Shown here: positions 35,163-45,302 of the stretch, piece after piece
Position numbering within the stretch: the stretch's first letter is position 1
Layout: every line of letters starts with the position of its first letter
DNA from: Vallitalea okinawensis
GTDB taxonomy: Bacteria; Bacillota; Clostridia; Lachnospirales; PQDH01
Length of the DNA stretch: 64,000 nt
Direction: 5' to 3'
NCBI RefSeq assembly: GCF_002964605.1
Contig: NZ_PQDH01000009.1
Location: forward strand, 1 to 64,000
Position numbers and translations under genes: made by a program
Notes under the pieces: model-generated
What the model was told of the DNA's origin: nothing
The model's database searches: none
The model's input: the letters and a program-made list of their open reading frames with translations, nothing else

Positions 35163-36221
35163 CTATTCTCCTTTGAGTGAATTAACTACTTCTACAAGAA
35201 ATAAAAAGAGCAAACCTTGTCCATAGGCTGTTGGACAAATCTCTATTTCTTTATAATGTTGGTCATTCATCCCTATAGCTGTTCCATAAGACACCTGATT
35301 GACGATGCCGTCTTCATCCACACAATCCAATAGTCCCTTTAAAGCCCTGTTTACTATCTCATTATATCGGTTATCAATATAGCCTAATTGTAGCGCTCTT
35401 AAAATACCATAACTGAACCCAGCTGTTGCAGAGGCTTCTAAGTAGGTCGTTGGGTCATTTATAATCGTATGCCATAACCCACTTTCATCTTGGTGACGAT
35501 CCAACTCTTTAATCTGTGCCCTCAAGGTATTGAGAATATAATCTTTATTAGCACCTTCTAACTCTAAAATATCAATGAGTTCAACAGCTCCAGCTGTGAA
35601 CCAACAATTTCCTCGTGCCCAGAAAACTTCACCAAAATTATGACGTCCATCAAAACTCCACCCATGATACCATAAACTTGTTTTTTTATCATACATGTAT
35701 TTAATATGAATAAGAGCTTGGTGAATGGCTTCTTCAATATAATCCTTATTATCAAGCAACTTCCCCATCTTGCCTAAGAAAAGTACCGTCATAAATAAGG
35801 TATCCGCCCATAACTGTTCTTTATTTTCTAAATGAGTCGTGACATGCTGAAATCCACCTTCCTCAGTACGAGGTAAGTCATTGTATACCCAGTGTGCCCA
35901 ATTCTTGCATATCTCCAGGTATTTCTCTTCGCCTGTTATTTCATAGATATGAGCTAATGTTAATAATGGGGCTGTTGTATTTATGTTACGGATGGGTAGT
36001 CCTTTTTCTATTTGCTCATCATACCAATTGATCATATATTGCAAGTATTTATTTTCTCCTGTATAGGTATAAAACTTATATAACCCATACATGGCTACAC
36101 CTTGGGGCCATTCCCATAAGTTAATGTCCATATGATCATTATCATCTGACACAGGACTTATTAATCGGTTGATAACTTTTTCTGCCGTTTTCAATACATG
36201 ACTCTTGTCCACTTCCATCAC
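35163..36221 (-). CDS. Unsaturated glycuronyl hydrolase, GH105/GH88 family (YteR-like)
   Basis: The 352-residue (alpha/alpha)6-barrel protein shows WEWPQGVAMYGLYKFY near residue 37, LEICKNWAHWVY near 100, QLWADTLFMTVLFLG near 130 (with the catalytic Asp in WAD) and FWARGNCWFTAGAVE near 200. This is the YteR pattern. It hydrates and removes the terminal unsaturated uronic acid from oligosaccharides made by lyases, in the cytoplasm. The start is uncertain within four nt (GTG at 36221 or ATG at 36218), since AGGTG precedes both. It overlaps the isomerase-like gene by a few nt and belongs to a pectin/rhamnogalacturonan-type locus with an LplABC importer. Confidence 0.88.
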   Translation of the reverse strand: MMEVDKSHVLKTAEKVINRLISPVSDDNDHMDINLWEWPQGVAMYGLYKFYTYTGENKYLQYMINWYDEQIEKGLPIRNINTTAPLLTLAHIYEITGEEKYLEICKNWAHWVYNDLPRTEEGGFQHVTTHLENKEQLWADTLFMTVLFLGKMGKLLDNKDYIEEAIHQALIHIKYMYDKKTSLWYHGWSFDGRHNFGEVFWARGNCWFTAGAVELIDILELEGANKDYILNTLRAQIKELDRHQDESGLWHTIINDPTTYLEASATAGFSYGILRALQLGYIDNRYNEIVNRALKGLLDCVDEDGIVNQVSYGTAIGMNDQHYKEIEICPTAYGQGLLFLFLVEVVNSLKGE

Positions 36222-37159
36222 CTCATTAATTTATCATAAAGGATACTGGTTCCTTTGATGATGTCTTCTTTACTATTCTTGCAGCCTAATTCTAATACTT
36301 TCAGTTCCACATTTTTTATAATAGGTAGAAATTCATCTATGCAATCACTCTTCATGTAGGGTGCAAAATGATCATTGACACCTATTGCATCATGGATATG
36401 GACACCTACTATTTTATCTTGAAGCTGGTAGAGCTCATCTCTATTATGCAAGCCCAAATTCTCCATCATGACACTATGTCCTGTATCTAACCAAAACCCT
36501 AAACGATCGGAATTCAAATGGTCGATAATATACTTAGCTTCATTATATGAGGGAATTTGATAACACATCGCTCGGTTTTCTATACCTAAGATAATCTTAT
36601 AATTCTTTTTTTCTATATGATTTAATAATAACTCCATACAATATATAATAGACTTCATGTTCTGATTCATGGTCTTATCACGAGTAAGTACCATCTCTTT
36701 AAATAAAACATGATAATCTTCAGATTTTCTTTTTCCTTGTCTATACAGCTCTTTTAATTGCCTATCGTACACCATCAATTCTCTTGGTGTTGTTGCAATA
36801 TGCGTAACCACAGCTTTAGCACCTAATTGATGGGCATGATCTATGGTATTGATGGTGGCATGAACTGCCTTACTTCTCAACTCTTCATCATCATAAGCAA
36901 AGAAAATGGAGTCTGTATCTAAACGTTGGTCTTGGGTATAAGGAAAGACATTATGTAAACTGGTTACTTCTACCTCACCTGATTCTATTATTGGATACAT
37001 GGACTTTAATATTTCTTTTGTAATTTTATAATTAAGCTCGGCTTTATTAAAACCTAAGCCAATAATCTCCTCTAAAACATCTCTACCTGTATAATTCTTA
37101 TGCCATGCATTTCTCCAGTTCCATGATGTCGAAAAACTTAAGTCATTGAATTTACGCAT
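36218..37159 (-). CDS. Sugar phosphate isomerase/epimerase-like TIM-barrel protein
   Basis: The 313-residue protein is of the xylose isomerase-like TIM-barrel superfamily (AP-endonuclease 2 fold). EVTSLHNVFPYTQDQ, KAVVTHIATTPREL, IILGIENRAM, LGFWLDTGHSVMMEN and VGVHIHDAIGVNDHFAP supply the expected His, Glu and Asp metal ligands in order. It probably isomerises or epimerises a sugar in the catabolism of the imported oligosaccharide. The start is the ATG at 37159, two nt after the preceding stop; the TTG at 37171 would overlap the upstream gene by 11 nt. The exact reaction is unknown. Confidence 0.78.
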   Translation of the reverse strand: MRKFNDLSFSTSWNWRNAWHKNYTGRDVLEEIIGLGFNKAELNYKITKEILKSMYPIIESGEVEVTSLHNVFPYTQDQRLDTDSIFFAYDDEELRSKAVHATINTIDHAHQLGAKAVVTHIATTPRELMVYDRQLKELYRQGKRKSEDYHVLFKEMVLTRDKTMNQNMKSIIYCMELLLNHIEKKNYKIILGIENRAMCYQIPSYNEAKYIIDHLNSDRLGFWLDTGHSVMMENLGLHNRDELYQLQDKIVGVHIHDAIGVNDHFAPYMKSDCIDEFLPIIKNVELKVLELGCKNSKEDIIKGTSILYDKLMR

Positions 37160-37160
37160 T

Positions 37161-38804
37161 TCAAATACCAACTTTCAATCCTTTGAATCCTCTAATATGA
37201 ATAATTCTTTCGCTTTCAGTAAAATCAGTGAAATACAGATAAAAAGCATTTCTATCCCTCAGTGCTGCATCGTTCTTTCCTTCAACAAATTGATGAGCAC
37301 CAAAGGCTGGTCCGATGGAAATACTCTGAATACCATTCTTAATCAATACATCCCCACTCTTGGCAATAACATATTGCTCACTCTTGGCTTGACAAGCAAA
37401 TCCATTATTTTCTACTGTATCACCATTGATGACAGCCATTTCCAAACTATAAGGTAGACGATCACAACCATCAGCTTTAATGACTAAATCAATTCCACCT
37501 GCTACCTCTTTTACATCTATTTGAATGTTTAAATCCTTACTTCTTATTAATTCTCTTTTGTCATGATCCATCTGCCACCAATCAGTTGTTGGAGGCGCTT
37601 CGTCGAATGGTCTATAGTACCACCCATTGGATGAATAGTTCATTTTGAAACCATCACCCGTGTCCTTTAACTCCATTGCCTTAAAAGCTCTTGTTGCAAA
37701 ATAAGAAGCAGAAAGCTTAAAAGCCACACGGATATTGCCTTGTTGAAAAAATAGAAAATCATTAGAATCAGCAACTAGGCTATAACTTGTATCTTTATTT
37801 CTCACTCTTACAACACCTGATTCATCAAAGTAGCGACGATAAGATGCTAACTCTTCTTTTTCTCCCAACTCTACATGGCGCAAGTCTTCGTTAAGCATGA
37901 GATAACTTAGACAGCTAGGTGCCATATCTCCTCTATCTAGAATCCCTTTAAAGATAAAGGCCGCCATCTTTAAAAACTCTCCTATTCCTAGCTTACTACC
38001 CATATACAAATAGTGGTAAAAGTAATTACTTGGATAGACAACTCGCCCTTTATCTTGCCTTGTTGAATTATTCGTAAATACGCTGCCATCGGGCTCGATG
38101 TAGGCTAACATCATCTGCAAATTTCTTTTTACATATTCTAAATACTGTGGATCATTAAGCTCCTCGCTAATGGTTATCAAGGCTCCATTATTAATAACGT
38201 TATAGCCACCACTTGACCGCTCAGCATATTCTCCATAAGCATTACAGTCAATTCCTTCATTGAGGTATTTCTTTGCCTCTATCTTGAATGAATCTTCACC
38301 AGTCATATTGTAGACAGTTAGCAACATAGATGCGATAGCCCATCTGTGATTAGGTGTATGAAAACCACCTTCTAACATGCCTTTAGCTCCATCTACAATG
38401 ATTTGATATAGAAGTTCTCTTACCTCTTGCAATGCATTAGCCTTTACCAATAATCGGTACACAGGAATCAGACCTTTGATGCAGAAAGCAGTGTCAGGAG
38501 CAGAATAAAAATTACAGTCGATTAAGTCAAAGAGACCGTTTTCTCTTTGCATTCTTCTTGCATAATTTAACCCTCGTTTGATACTCTCTTCTAACTTTAA
38601 TTGATGATAATATTGACTTTTTTCATTAAGGTATAAAGCTATTCCCTCCGCTACAGCATTTAATGTACTTTTGGGTTCAACATATCTGTTACTGATAACT
38701 ACAGCTCCATAGTCTTGACTATCGGTATCAAGTATCTGACTATATAATAAATACTCAACTCGTTTTTCGCTGTCTCTTAATATTCTCTCATAATAGCTTT
38801 GCAT
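37161..38804 (-). CDS. Putative polysaccharide lyase-like protein, (alpha/alpha)-toroid plus beta-sandwich
   Basis: The 547-residue protein is not assigned to a family with certainty. The N-terminal half is helical, with Tyr/Asn/His motifs (HTPNHRWAIASMLLTVYNMTGE near 150, YAERSSGGYNVINNGALI near 195), as in heparinase II/III or alginate lyase toroids. The second half is beta-rich (SYSLVADSNDFLFFQQG, WYYRPFDEAPPTTDWWQ). It has no signal peptide, so it is intracellular. It lies directly upstream of the isomerase-like and GH105 genes, and the latter consumes lyase products. The combination fits cleavage of an acidic oligosaccharide, but a role as glycosidase is equally open. Confidence 0.6.
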   Translation of the reverse strand: MQSYYERILRDSEKRVEYLLYSQILDTDSQDYGAVVISNRYVEPKSTLNAVAEGIALYLNEKSQYYHQLKLEESIKRGLNYARRMQRENGLFDLIDCNFYSAPDTAFCIKGLIPVYRLLVKANALQEVRELLYQIIVDGAKGMLEGGFHTPNHRWAIASMLLTVYNMTGEDSFKIEAKKYLNEGIDCNAYGEYAERSSGGYNVINNGALITISEELNDPQYLEYVKRNLQMMLAYIEPDGSVFTNNSTRQDKGRVVYPSNYFYHYLYMGSKLGIGEFLKMAAFIFKGILDRGDMAPSCLSYLMLNEDLRHVELGEKEELASYRRYFDESGVVRVRNKDTSYSLVADSNDFLFFQQGNIRVAFKLSASYFATRAFKAMELKDTGDGFKMNYSSNGWYYRPFDEAPPTTDWWQMDHDKRELIRSKDLNIQIDVKEVAGGIDLVIKADGCDRLPYSLEMAVINGDTVENNGFACQAKSEQYVIAKSGDVLIKNGIQSISIGPAFGAHQFVEGKNDAALRDRNAFYLYFTDFTESERIIHIRGFKGLKVGI

Positions 38805-38881
38805 TTTTTAATACCTCTCTATTTATATTGAATGTTTTTTAGTAATCTTAATGTAAATCTATTTACTGTTTTATTTACTGA

Positions 38882-38907
38882 GAGAGGATGACATGAGTCA
38901 TCCTCTC
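38882..38907 (-). terminator. Intercistronic hairpin after the sugar-binding protein gene
   Basis: GAGAGGATGAC and GTCATCCTCTC are a perfect 11-bp inverted repeat with a 4-nt loop, with no T-run on the minus strand. Such hairpins often stabilise the binding-protein mRNA and reduce expression of the genes that follow. Confidence 0.55.
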
Positions 38908-38920
38908 CATAAAATAATCT

Positions 38921-40549
38921 CTATTTTTTATTAGCAGTGTACCATTCATTAACTTCTTCTTCTACTTCAGTACCACCAGCTGCATTGTATTTTTCTACGA
39001 ACTCTTCAAAATAACTAAGTGGTTTATCACCAGCAATCATACTAATGTAAGCTTCTTCTCTAATTTTCTTAAGTTCTGCACTGTATTCATTCATCTTAGG
39101 TGTAGCTACTTGAATAACAGACTCAATACCATTTAAATGGAACCCTTCTTCATAAGCCCATTCAGCTTGAGTATTAATTGGTTTAAAAGGAACTGTCATG
39201 TTTAGATTAGCACCAATCTCATAGCTATAGTCTGTATCTTTGTATTCATCTAATGTAACTGCTTCACCTTTATCTTTATTTACCCACTCCCAATGCTTTC
39301 CTCTAATACCTTTTGTAGCAGTTGTTCTTACCTCAATATCAGGATTTGCACTTACATAATCAAGAATCTCTAAGATTTTCTCCATCTTACCTTCTTCTTG
39401 AGCTGCATAGACACCAATACCATAGAAGTTCATAAGACGATTGTACTGTCTTGTTCCACTGATACCAGTAGGTCCAACTGGTGGTTGACCGAATACAATC
39501 TCTGCATCAGGTTGAACAAGCATTAATTCTTTATAAACAGCGCCTGCTTCAGTAGGTACTTCATTCCCTTCAGCATCTACCATTGAGAAAGCACCTTCTG
39601 GTGTCCAGTGATAAAAGTTTCCTTTATTAGTCATTCCAATTCTTCCATTAACAAATGAATGTGATATAGCCCAGTAACCACCAGTATTTTCACCAGTAAT
39701 AAACTCTGGATCTAAAACCCCATCTTCATACCACTTGTTAAGTAACGCAACGGCTTCTTTCATTTCTGGCATTGTACCTGTATAAACAGCTTTACCATCT
39801 TGTTCAATCCAATAATCCTTATGTGGTACCCCACCAAATGCTCCAAATATTGCAATCATACCATCTTGAGAAAGACCATAAGTATCATTGATACCATTAC
39901 CATCTGGATCTTCCTTAGCAAACTTATACATTAAATCTTCGAACTCTTCTAATGTCTCAGGGACTTTATCCACTCCTACTGCTTCCATCCAATCTTTACG
40001 ATAGATGATTGGTAATCTAAAGATATTGGTTGGGTTAACTGATGCAATACCATAAAGCTTTCCATCAACTTTACCGAAATCTAAGAATCCTGGTGCATTT
40101 TCCTCTGTCACTTGTACAATATTTGGTGCGTATTGATTAAGTGTATCTTCAGGAATTTCTGCAAGAACACCTTGATTCACATAACCTAATAATTGATCAG
40201 GTTTTCTAACTCTGAAAAGGTCAGGTACCTCACCTGCTGCAAGACGTACATTTAACATCTCTTCATACTTGTTGTGTTCTAAATTCCAAACATCGATATC
40301 TACGTTAAACATGTCTTCAAAGTACTTAAGCATTTCCCCATCTGGATCAGTTGGTGCCTTTTGGTATGCTGTCCAAGAAATCTCGTATCGCTTTTCCTCT
40401 TTCACATCACCATCTTTATCTTTAGCCTCTGAACCTTCAACTTTAGTTGTTGAATCCGTTTTTTCTGTACTCTGATCATCTGAGCTACATCCAGCAAACA
40501 AAGACATAACCATGATCATGGCAAGAATTAAACTTATTACTTTTTTCAT
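38921..40549 (-). CDS. Oligosaccharide ABC transporter substrate-binding lipoprotein (LplA-like)
   Basis: The 542-residue family 1 solute-binding protein has a signal peptide with lipobox FAGC (Cys near residue 21), then a charged linker. NVRLAAGEVPDLFRV near 105, TNIFRLPIIYRKDWMEAVG near 180 and WYEDGVLDPEFITGENTGGYWAISHSF near 270 are typical of YtcQ/LplA. It captures an oligosaccharide outside the cell and delivers it to the two permeases encoded upstream. No ATPase gene is present, so a shared MsmK-like ATPase encoded elsewhere is likely, as for this class. A stable hairpin follows the gene. Confidence 0.9.
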   Translation of the reverse strand: MKKVISLILAMIMVMSLFAGCSSDDQSTEKTDSTTKVEGSEAKDKDGDVKEEKRYEISWTAYQKAPTDPDGEMLKYFEDMFNVDIDVWNLEHNKYEEMLNVRLAAGEVPDLFRVRKPDQLLGYVNQGVLAEIPEDTLNQYAPNIVQVTEENAPGFLDFGKVDGKLYGIASVNPTNIFRLPIIYRKDWMEAVGVDKVPETLEEFEDLMYKFAKEDPDGNGINDTYGLSQDGMIAIFGAFGGVPHKDYWIEQDGKAVYTGTMPEMKEAVALLNKWYEDGVLDPEFITGENTGGYWAISHSFVNGRIGMTNKGNFYHWTPEGAFSMVDAEGNEVPTEAGAVYKELMLVQPDAEIVFGQPPVGPTGISGTRQYNRLMNFYGIGVYAAQEEGKMEKILEILDYVSANPDIEVRTTATKGIRGKHWEWVNKDKGEAVTLDEYKDTDYSYEIGANLNMTVPFKPINTQAEWAYEEGFHLNGIESVIQVATPKMNEYSAELKKIREEAYISMIAGDKPLSYFEEFVEKYNAAGGTEVEEEVNEWYTANKK

Positions 40550-40645
40550 TCAAAACCCTCCCTTTAAAATCTTGATAATCCCCCACGTTTCTACATTAAT
40601 TTTAACATGAGGTGTTTTATGAGCTCAACCTATAATGGTTGGAAC

Positions 40646-41536
40646 TTATCCCTTTAATGAACCCACCATAATACCTTTAACAAAATACTTTTGTATAAAT
40701 GGGTAGACAATAAGTATCGGAATAGTGGTTACCATAATGGTAGCTGCCTTTACTCCTTCAGTAGTTACAGCAGCAGCTTCAACCTCACTCTGTCCAGATA
40801 AATCCATAACTTGTTGCGTACCTTCCATAACAACTCTTCTCATGATAACCTGTAGTACTTGCTTACTTGGATCCGTGATATAGAGTAAACATTGGAACCA
40901 TTCATTCCAATGCCATACAGCAATCCATAAAGCTATAGTCGCAATGATAGGCTTACATATAGGAAGTATAATACTAACAAGTATTCGAATATCGTTAGCA
41001 CCATCGATTTTTGCAGACTCTTCAAGACTATCCGGTAAAGACATCATATAATTTCTAACAATAGTCATATAGAAAGCATTAACTAAGTTGGGTAGTACAA
41101 GAGCATTAATTGAATTCATTAAACCAAGATTCCTTACTAACAAATAGTTAGGAATCAAACCACCACTAAAGAACATGGTGAATACAACAAGTGCTGTCCA
41201 AAAACCACGATTAGGAAAATACTTTCTTGATAGAGGATAAGCCAAAGTGAATGTAAATAACACACTTAGTAGCGTCCCTAAAATTGTCTTATAAATGGTT
41301 ACTAAGAATCCTGATGCAATGTAATTAGAACTAAACACCCTTTTATAACTTTCAAAACTAATTTCAGGTGGTATTAAGTATAACTGAGTTAATGGAACAT
41401 TGGCACTAGCCAATGACATCGATAAAAGATATACAAAAGGATATAATGTAGTCATACAAAAAATAATCATAAATAAGGTATTTGTAGAATCAAATATTTT
41501 TTCACTAAAAGACGTTTTTATTTTATTGCCAGCCAT
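40646..41536 (-). CDS. Carbohydrate ABC transporter permease (LplC/YtcP-like)
   Basis: The 296-residue protein has six membrane helices and the EAA loop EESAKIDGANDIRILVSIILPICKP near residue 180. It begins KTSFSEKIFDSTNTLFMIIFCMTTLYPFVYLLSMS and ends with the conserved YPFIQKYFVKGIMVGSLKG. It forms a heterodimeric sugar channel with the permease encoded just upstream (15 nt). Related to YtcP, which imports rhamnogalacturonan fragments in Bacillus; the substrate here is inferred from neighbours. Confidence 0.9.
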   Translation of the reverse strand: MAGNKIKTSFSEKIFDSTNTLFMIIFCMTTLYPFVYLLSMSLASANVPLTQLYLIPPEISFESYKRVFSSNYIASGFLVTIYKTILGTLLSVLFTFTLAYPLSRKYFPNRGFWTALVVFTMFFSGGLIPNYLLVRNLGLMNSINALVLPNLVNAFYMTIVRNYMMSLPDSLEESAKIDGANDIRILVSIILPICKPIIATIALWIAVWHWNEWFQCLLYITDPSKQVLQVIMRRVVMEGTQQVMDLSGQSEVEAAAVTTEGVKAATIMVTTIPILIVYPFIQKYFVKGIMVGSLKG

Positions 41537-41551
41537 TTCATCACCTCATTC

Positions 41552-42511
41552 CTACCATAATCCATAATCATTAATTCTTCTTGCAATATAATTGGTACCA
41601 ACTACTAAACCAAAGGAAATAACGTTCTTAAATAACCCTACTGCAGTGGCAAAGCTGTATTCCATGTTGACAACCCCTCTTCTATAGGTATATGTACTTA
41701 ATACGTCTCCTACGGAATAAACAGCTGGGTTATATAAGTTAAATACTTGATCAAAATTATCATTGACCACTTTACCAGTTGCGAAAATGATCATGATTGT
41801 TATAATAGGAATTAATGATGGTATCGTGACATGGATAACTTGCTTAAACCTACCTGCACCATCAATCTTAGCAGCCTCATAAAGAGCTGGATCTATACCA
41901 CTAAGAGCTGCAAGGTAGATAATGGAGTTCCACCCTAGCCCCTTCCATACTTCTGTTGATACTAAAACAGTTCTAAACCAATCAGTATCTGCTAAAAAGT
42001 AAATAGGTTGACCGCCTAAAGCCTTTATTAAAATATTAATAGGTCCAATGGATGGTGATAAAAATTGCATAAACAAACCACCTAAAACAACCCATGAAAC
42101 AAAGTGGGGTAAATAACTAATGGTTTGCACTACCTTTTTGAACTTCATTTTTCTTACTTCATTTAATAAGAGTGCGAAAATGATTGGAGCAGGAAACCCA
42201 ATGACTAATTGATAAAAACTGATTACTAAAGTATTCCTGAATACTTGCCAAAAACTTTCCATGGCAAACATCTTTCTAAATGTATCCAGACCAATCCAAG
42301 GACTTTCATGGATACCTAATAAAAATTTATAATCTTTAAATGCGATTTGCAGACCGTACATAGGAATGTATTTAAAAACAATAAAGAATATAATACCTGG
42401 TAGAAGCAGTAATAGAAGATATCTATTTTTCCAATACTCTCTAAAGAAATAATTTATTTTTGTTAATAAGGTATTCTCTGGTAATTTCTTTTTCGTGTTT
42501 ACTACCTGCAT
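41552..42511 (-). CDS. Carbohydrate ABC transporter permease (LplB/YteP-like)
   Basis: The 319-residue protein has six membrane helices, an EAA loop LYEAAKIDGAGRFKQVIHVTIP near residue 230 and the FKYIPMYGLQIAFKDYK motif near residue 45 found in LplB/YteP permeases. It is the first gene of the importer operon, with GGAGGATAG before the ATG, and is divergent from the AraC-type regulator at 42777. Confidence 0.9.
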   Translation of the reverse strand: MQVVNTKKKLPENTLLTKINYFFREYWKNRYLLLLLLPGIIFFIVFKYIPMYGLQIAFKDYKFLLGIHESPWIGLDTFRKMFAMESFWQVFRNTLVISFYQLVIGFPAPIIFALLLNEVRKMKFKKVVQTISYLPHFVSWVVLGGLFMQFLSPSIGPINILIKALGGQPIYFLADTDWFRTVLVSTEVWKGLGWNSIIYLAALSGIDPALYEAAKIDGAGRFKQVIHVTIPSLIPIITIMIIFATGKVVNDNFDQVFNLYNPAVYSVGDVLSTYTYRRGVVNMEYSFATAVGLFKNVISFGLVVGTNYIARRINDYGLW

Positions 42512-42776
42512 ATCTATCCTCCTTCTGAAATTTGGCGCCTACCAGAAGCATAAATTATTTTCATCTTCCTTTCAATCTCAAATATCAGTTAACATATCGT
42601 AATTTAGAAATCCCCAATACTTATTATCAGAAGTCATAGCATTTACCTGTTTTATAGGGATGAGAGTCATAAATATGACTATAATAATACTATTTCCTAA
42701 AACTTATATTTCCTTATATCATTCTTTGTTTTATACTTATTAGTATAAGTACATAAATTCATAACAGAAGGTTTGA
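42512..42776. promoter_or_regulatory. Divergent intergenic region between importer and regulator
   Basis: An inverted repeat TTATACT-tatt-AGTATAA (42731-42748) lies about 30 nt before the regulator start and may be an operator. I could not fix confident -35/-10 pairs on either strand. Confidence 0.35.
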
Positions 42777-45125
42777 TTGAATATGACAATAAAAAAGCGA
42801 TTTTCTTCTATATACTATAAATTTATATTTTCATTTTCATTATTAGCTTTTATGCTGACCATTATTTTGACAGCTACAACTTACTACTATTTTTCTAAAA
42901 ATTATAAAGACGAGTTAGAGCTTGTACATGAAAAAATGTTGCAATACACATCCAATATTATTTATGAAGAAATAATTGAAGAAACCCAGAGAATTTTTTT
43001 GCAATTAGTTAATGAACCTGTTAATAGTGTGCCCTTTGACTATTTTATCTCTCATCCTATTAAGGGAAATAACTATAAAGTAAATACTTTATATGACGAA
43101 TTCCAAAGGCTTACCGTTGTTCACTCTGACCTCATAGATGCTATACATATCTATTATGTTGATAAAGAACTGTTGATATCATCATCTATCGGGATTAAAG
43201 AGAATACACCTATCAATCAAAAGATATTTAATGGTTTAGATTGGCTAAAGGACATCCAGCAATCTAATGATGTATCAAGTTGGTTACCTACAAGGGTCGT
43301 CTATGCTAATAAAACTGAAGCTGTAGGTAGAGATCAAACACATCTACTGACTTACACCCGTACATTCCCCTTTACTTCTACAGGCAATAATGCCAAGTGT
43401 TTTATCGCTATCGACATCAAAGAAGAAGCTATAGCTAAGATTTTAATAGACTCCCTACCAGCTGATTATTCAAGCACCTATGTGATAAATAATAAAGGGC
43501 AGGTTATAAGTGCTGTTGATAAAAGCAATCTCTATTCATCTCTTTTCAATTTAGATGACTTAACAATTGATTTAGAATCAGGCAGCTATATCAGTCGTAC
43601 TATTAAGCTTGGGAATAAAAGTAACCTAGTAGCTTTAACACCTATCCCCTATACAGACTTTAAATTAATTAATGCCATGCCTCTATCCAGTTTCTATAAT
43701 AAATCACGACATATAGAATTAATGATCCTTATATTAGGTAGTATTTGCTTACTTTTAGGTATTATTTTTGCTATAACATTTAGTTTTAGACTTTATTCAC
43801 CTTTACGGAAACTAACGAATACCATAAAGAAAAGCACGGAGATAGATTTAGTTGATAAGCATAGTGAGTATGACTTAATTACCAATGTAATGAATAATCT
43901 CAAGGGGCGTGTCCATGAACTAAATGAGTGTCTTGAAGAAAATCAACCCATTATTAAGCACACATTGGTGCTAGATCTCTTAAATCATATAATAATCAGT
44001 GAACAAGAGTTGGAAGAACGTTTAAAACTCTTCAATATATCTTTCAATTATAATCATTATGCCTGTATTCTTGTTGACCTAAGCAATAATGCGACTTGGT
44101 CAAAACTTGAACAGGATCAAAAACAGTTAATTAAATATGCCATTATTAATGCCGTGGAAAATATTAATGATTCAGAATATCTAGCCTTAAGTGCCGAACT
44201 ATCGGATTCACAAATTGGTATAATAATAGGTATCCATGAAAGTGATTATGGGATACTCAACGTAATCTCTACAGAAGTACTAAAACTTATACAGAATAAT
44301 GTGCTGATGAATTCTACTATAGCCTTTGGTTCTATAGTTAATCATATTCTCGATCTCCATACTTCTTATAAACATGCTAATAAACTATTGGGCTATCATT
44401 ATTTCTTGCCAGAAGAGCATGTTTTAGACTGGAGTATGCTTTCCATAAGAGAAAATAGTAATCTACATTTAGACAGTCAGTATCTAGCAACTTTCTCTGA
44501 ATTATTGTACAGCAGAGACCTTAATGGAATTGTTAACTTTTTCGATCAACTCATGGATCAATTGATAGAGAAAGAACTCTCAGTTGATTATTGCAACAGA
44601 GTATTATTAGATCTATTACGAAAATTATCGACTTATACAAACGAAATGAAGTATCGATTGAATCAAAACTATAATCATCATCAGATATATACTTCCTTTA
44701 GTGAAATATCAGATATCTATGCATTCAAAAGATGGATTATAGCATACATCACTGAGCTCTTTGGATTTATTGATGAAAAGGATCAATCAAAAAATGCGGA
44801 TTTGGTTAAACGAGTTCAACATTATATGGAAGAACATTTAGGAGAAGATATAGGTTTAGATATGATTGCAGAACAGGAAAAGATTACTCCTCGTTATCTT
44901 AGTAAACTGTTTAAAGAAGAAACGGGCATTAACTATTCAACTTATTTAACAGAATTACGAATGAAAAAAGCTAAGGAACTGCTGATGAATGATCACATGA
45001 CCGTAGACCAAATTGCTCATGCTGTTGGTTATCGTACTTCCTCCTACTTTATACAAGTTTTCAAAAAGACCTATGGTTATACACCTAAAAGTTTTAGACA
45101 GCAGTTTATTGATGGACAAGGATAG
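42777..45125 (+). CDS. AraC-family regulator with membrane-bound sensor domain
   Basis: The 782-residue protein has an N-terminal membrane helix (about 14-32), an outer sensor domain (to about 310), a second membrane helix (about 315-335), a HAMP-like linker and a cytoplasmic middle region. Two C-terminal AraC helix-turn-helix motifs (residues 680-780) follow: IGLDMIAEQEKITPRYLSKLFKEETG and MTVDQIAHAVGYRTSSYFIQVFKKTYG. This one-component layout is common in clostridial polysaccharide loci and should activate the divergent importer and hydrolase genes when it senses sugar outside. The start is either the TTG at 42777 (AGAAGG 6 nt upstream) or the ATG at 42783. Confidence 0.88.
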   Translation: MNMTIKKRFSSIYYKFIFSFSLLAFMLTIILTATTYYYFSKNYKDELELVHEKMLQYTSNIIYEEIIEETQRIFLQLVNEPVNSVPFDYFISHPIKGNNYKVNTLYDEFQRLTVVHSDLIDAIHIYYVDKELLISSSIGIKENTPINQKIFNGLDWLKDIQQSNDVSSWLPTRVVYANKTEAVGRDQTHLLTYTRTFPFTSTGNNAKCFIAIDIKEEAIAKILIDSLPADYSSTYVINNKGQVISAVDKSNLYSSLFNLDDLTIDLESGSYISRTIKLGNKSNLVALTPIPYTDFKLINAMPLSSFYNKSRHIELMILILGSICLLLGIIFAITFSFRLYSPLRKLTNTIKKSTEIDLVDKHSEYDLITNVMNNLKGRVHELNECLEENQPIIKHTLVLDLLNHIIISEQELEERLKLFNISFNYNHYACILVDLSNNATWSKLEQDQKQLIKYAIINAVENINDSEYLALSAELSDSQIGIIIGIHESDYGILNVISTEVLKLIQNNVLMNSTIAFGSIVNHILDLHTSYKHANKLLGYHYFLPEEHVLDWSMLSIRENSNLHLDSQYLATFSELLYSRDLNGIVNFFDQLMDQLIEKELSVDYCNRVLLDLLRKLSTYTNEMKYRLNQNYNHHQIYTSFSEISDIYAFKRWIIAYITELFGFIDEKDQSKNADLVKRVQHYMEEHLGEDIGLDMIAEQEKITPRYLSKLFKEETGINYSTYLTELRMKKAKELLMNDHMTVDQIAHAVGYRTSSYFIQVFKKTYGYTPKSFRQQFIDGQG

Positions 45126-45213
45126 CTAACTATTACCTCTTATTTAATAATTAATCTATTGATCCTCGAAATAACTAACTAGAAATATCATAACTTTAAT
45201 AGTAACGCATAAG

Positions 45214-45238
45214 AAAAGTGACTAGCGTCACTTTTTAA
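45214..45238 (+). terminator. Terminator after the AraC-type regulator
   Basis: AAAAGTGAC-tagc-GTCACTTTT followed by TTAAG. It is also the first hairpin of repeat copy B. Confidence 0.65.
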
Positions 45239-45302
45239 GTATATGAATGAAAGTATGATTCTTTGCCAGCAAAATGCGAACTTTCGACACTATAACAAAA
45301 AG
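45214..45302 (+). repeat. Dispersed two-hairpin intergenic element, copy B (diverged)
   Basis: AAAAGTGAC/GTCACTTTT is the first hairpin. GAAAGT (45249-45254) and ACTTTC (45280-45285) form the outer stem with an inner GCA-aaa-TGC. Copies A and C have GTGGC/GCCAC or TGGC/GCCA in the first stem, a compensatory change. GCAAAA and CGAACTTTC are shared with copy A. Confidence 0.5.
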
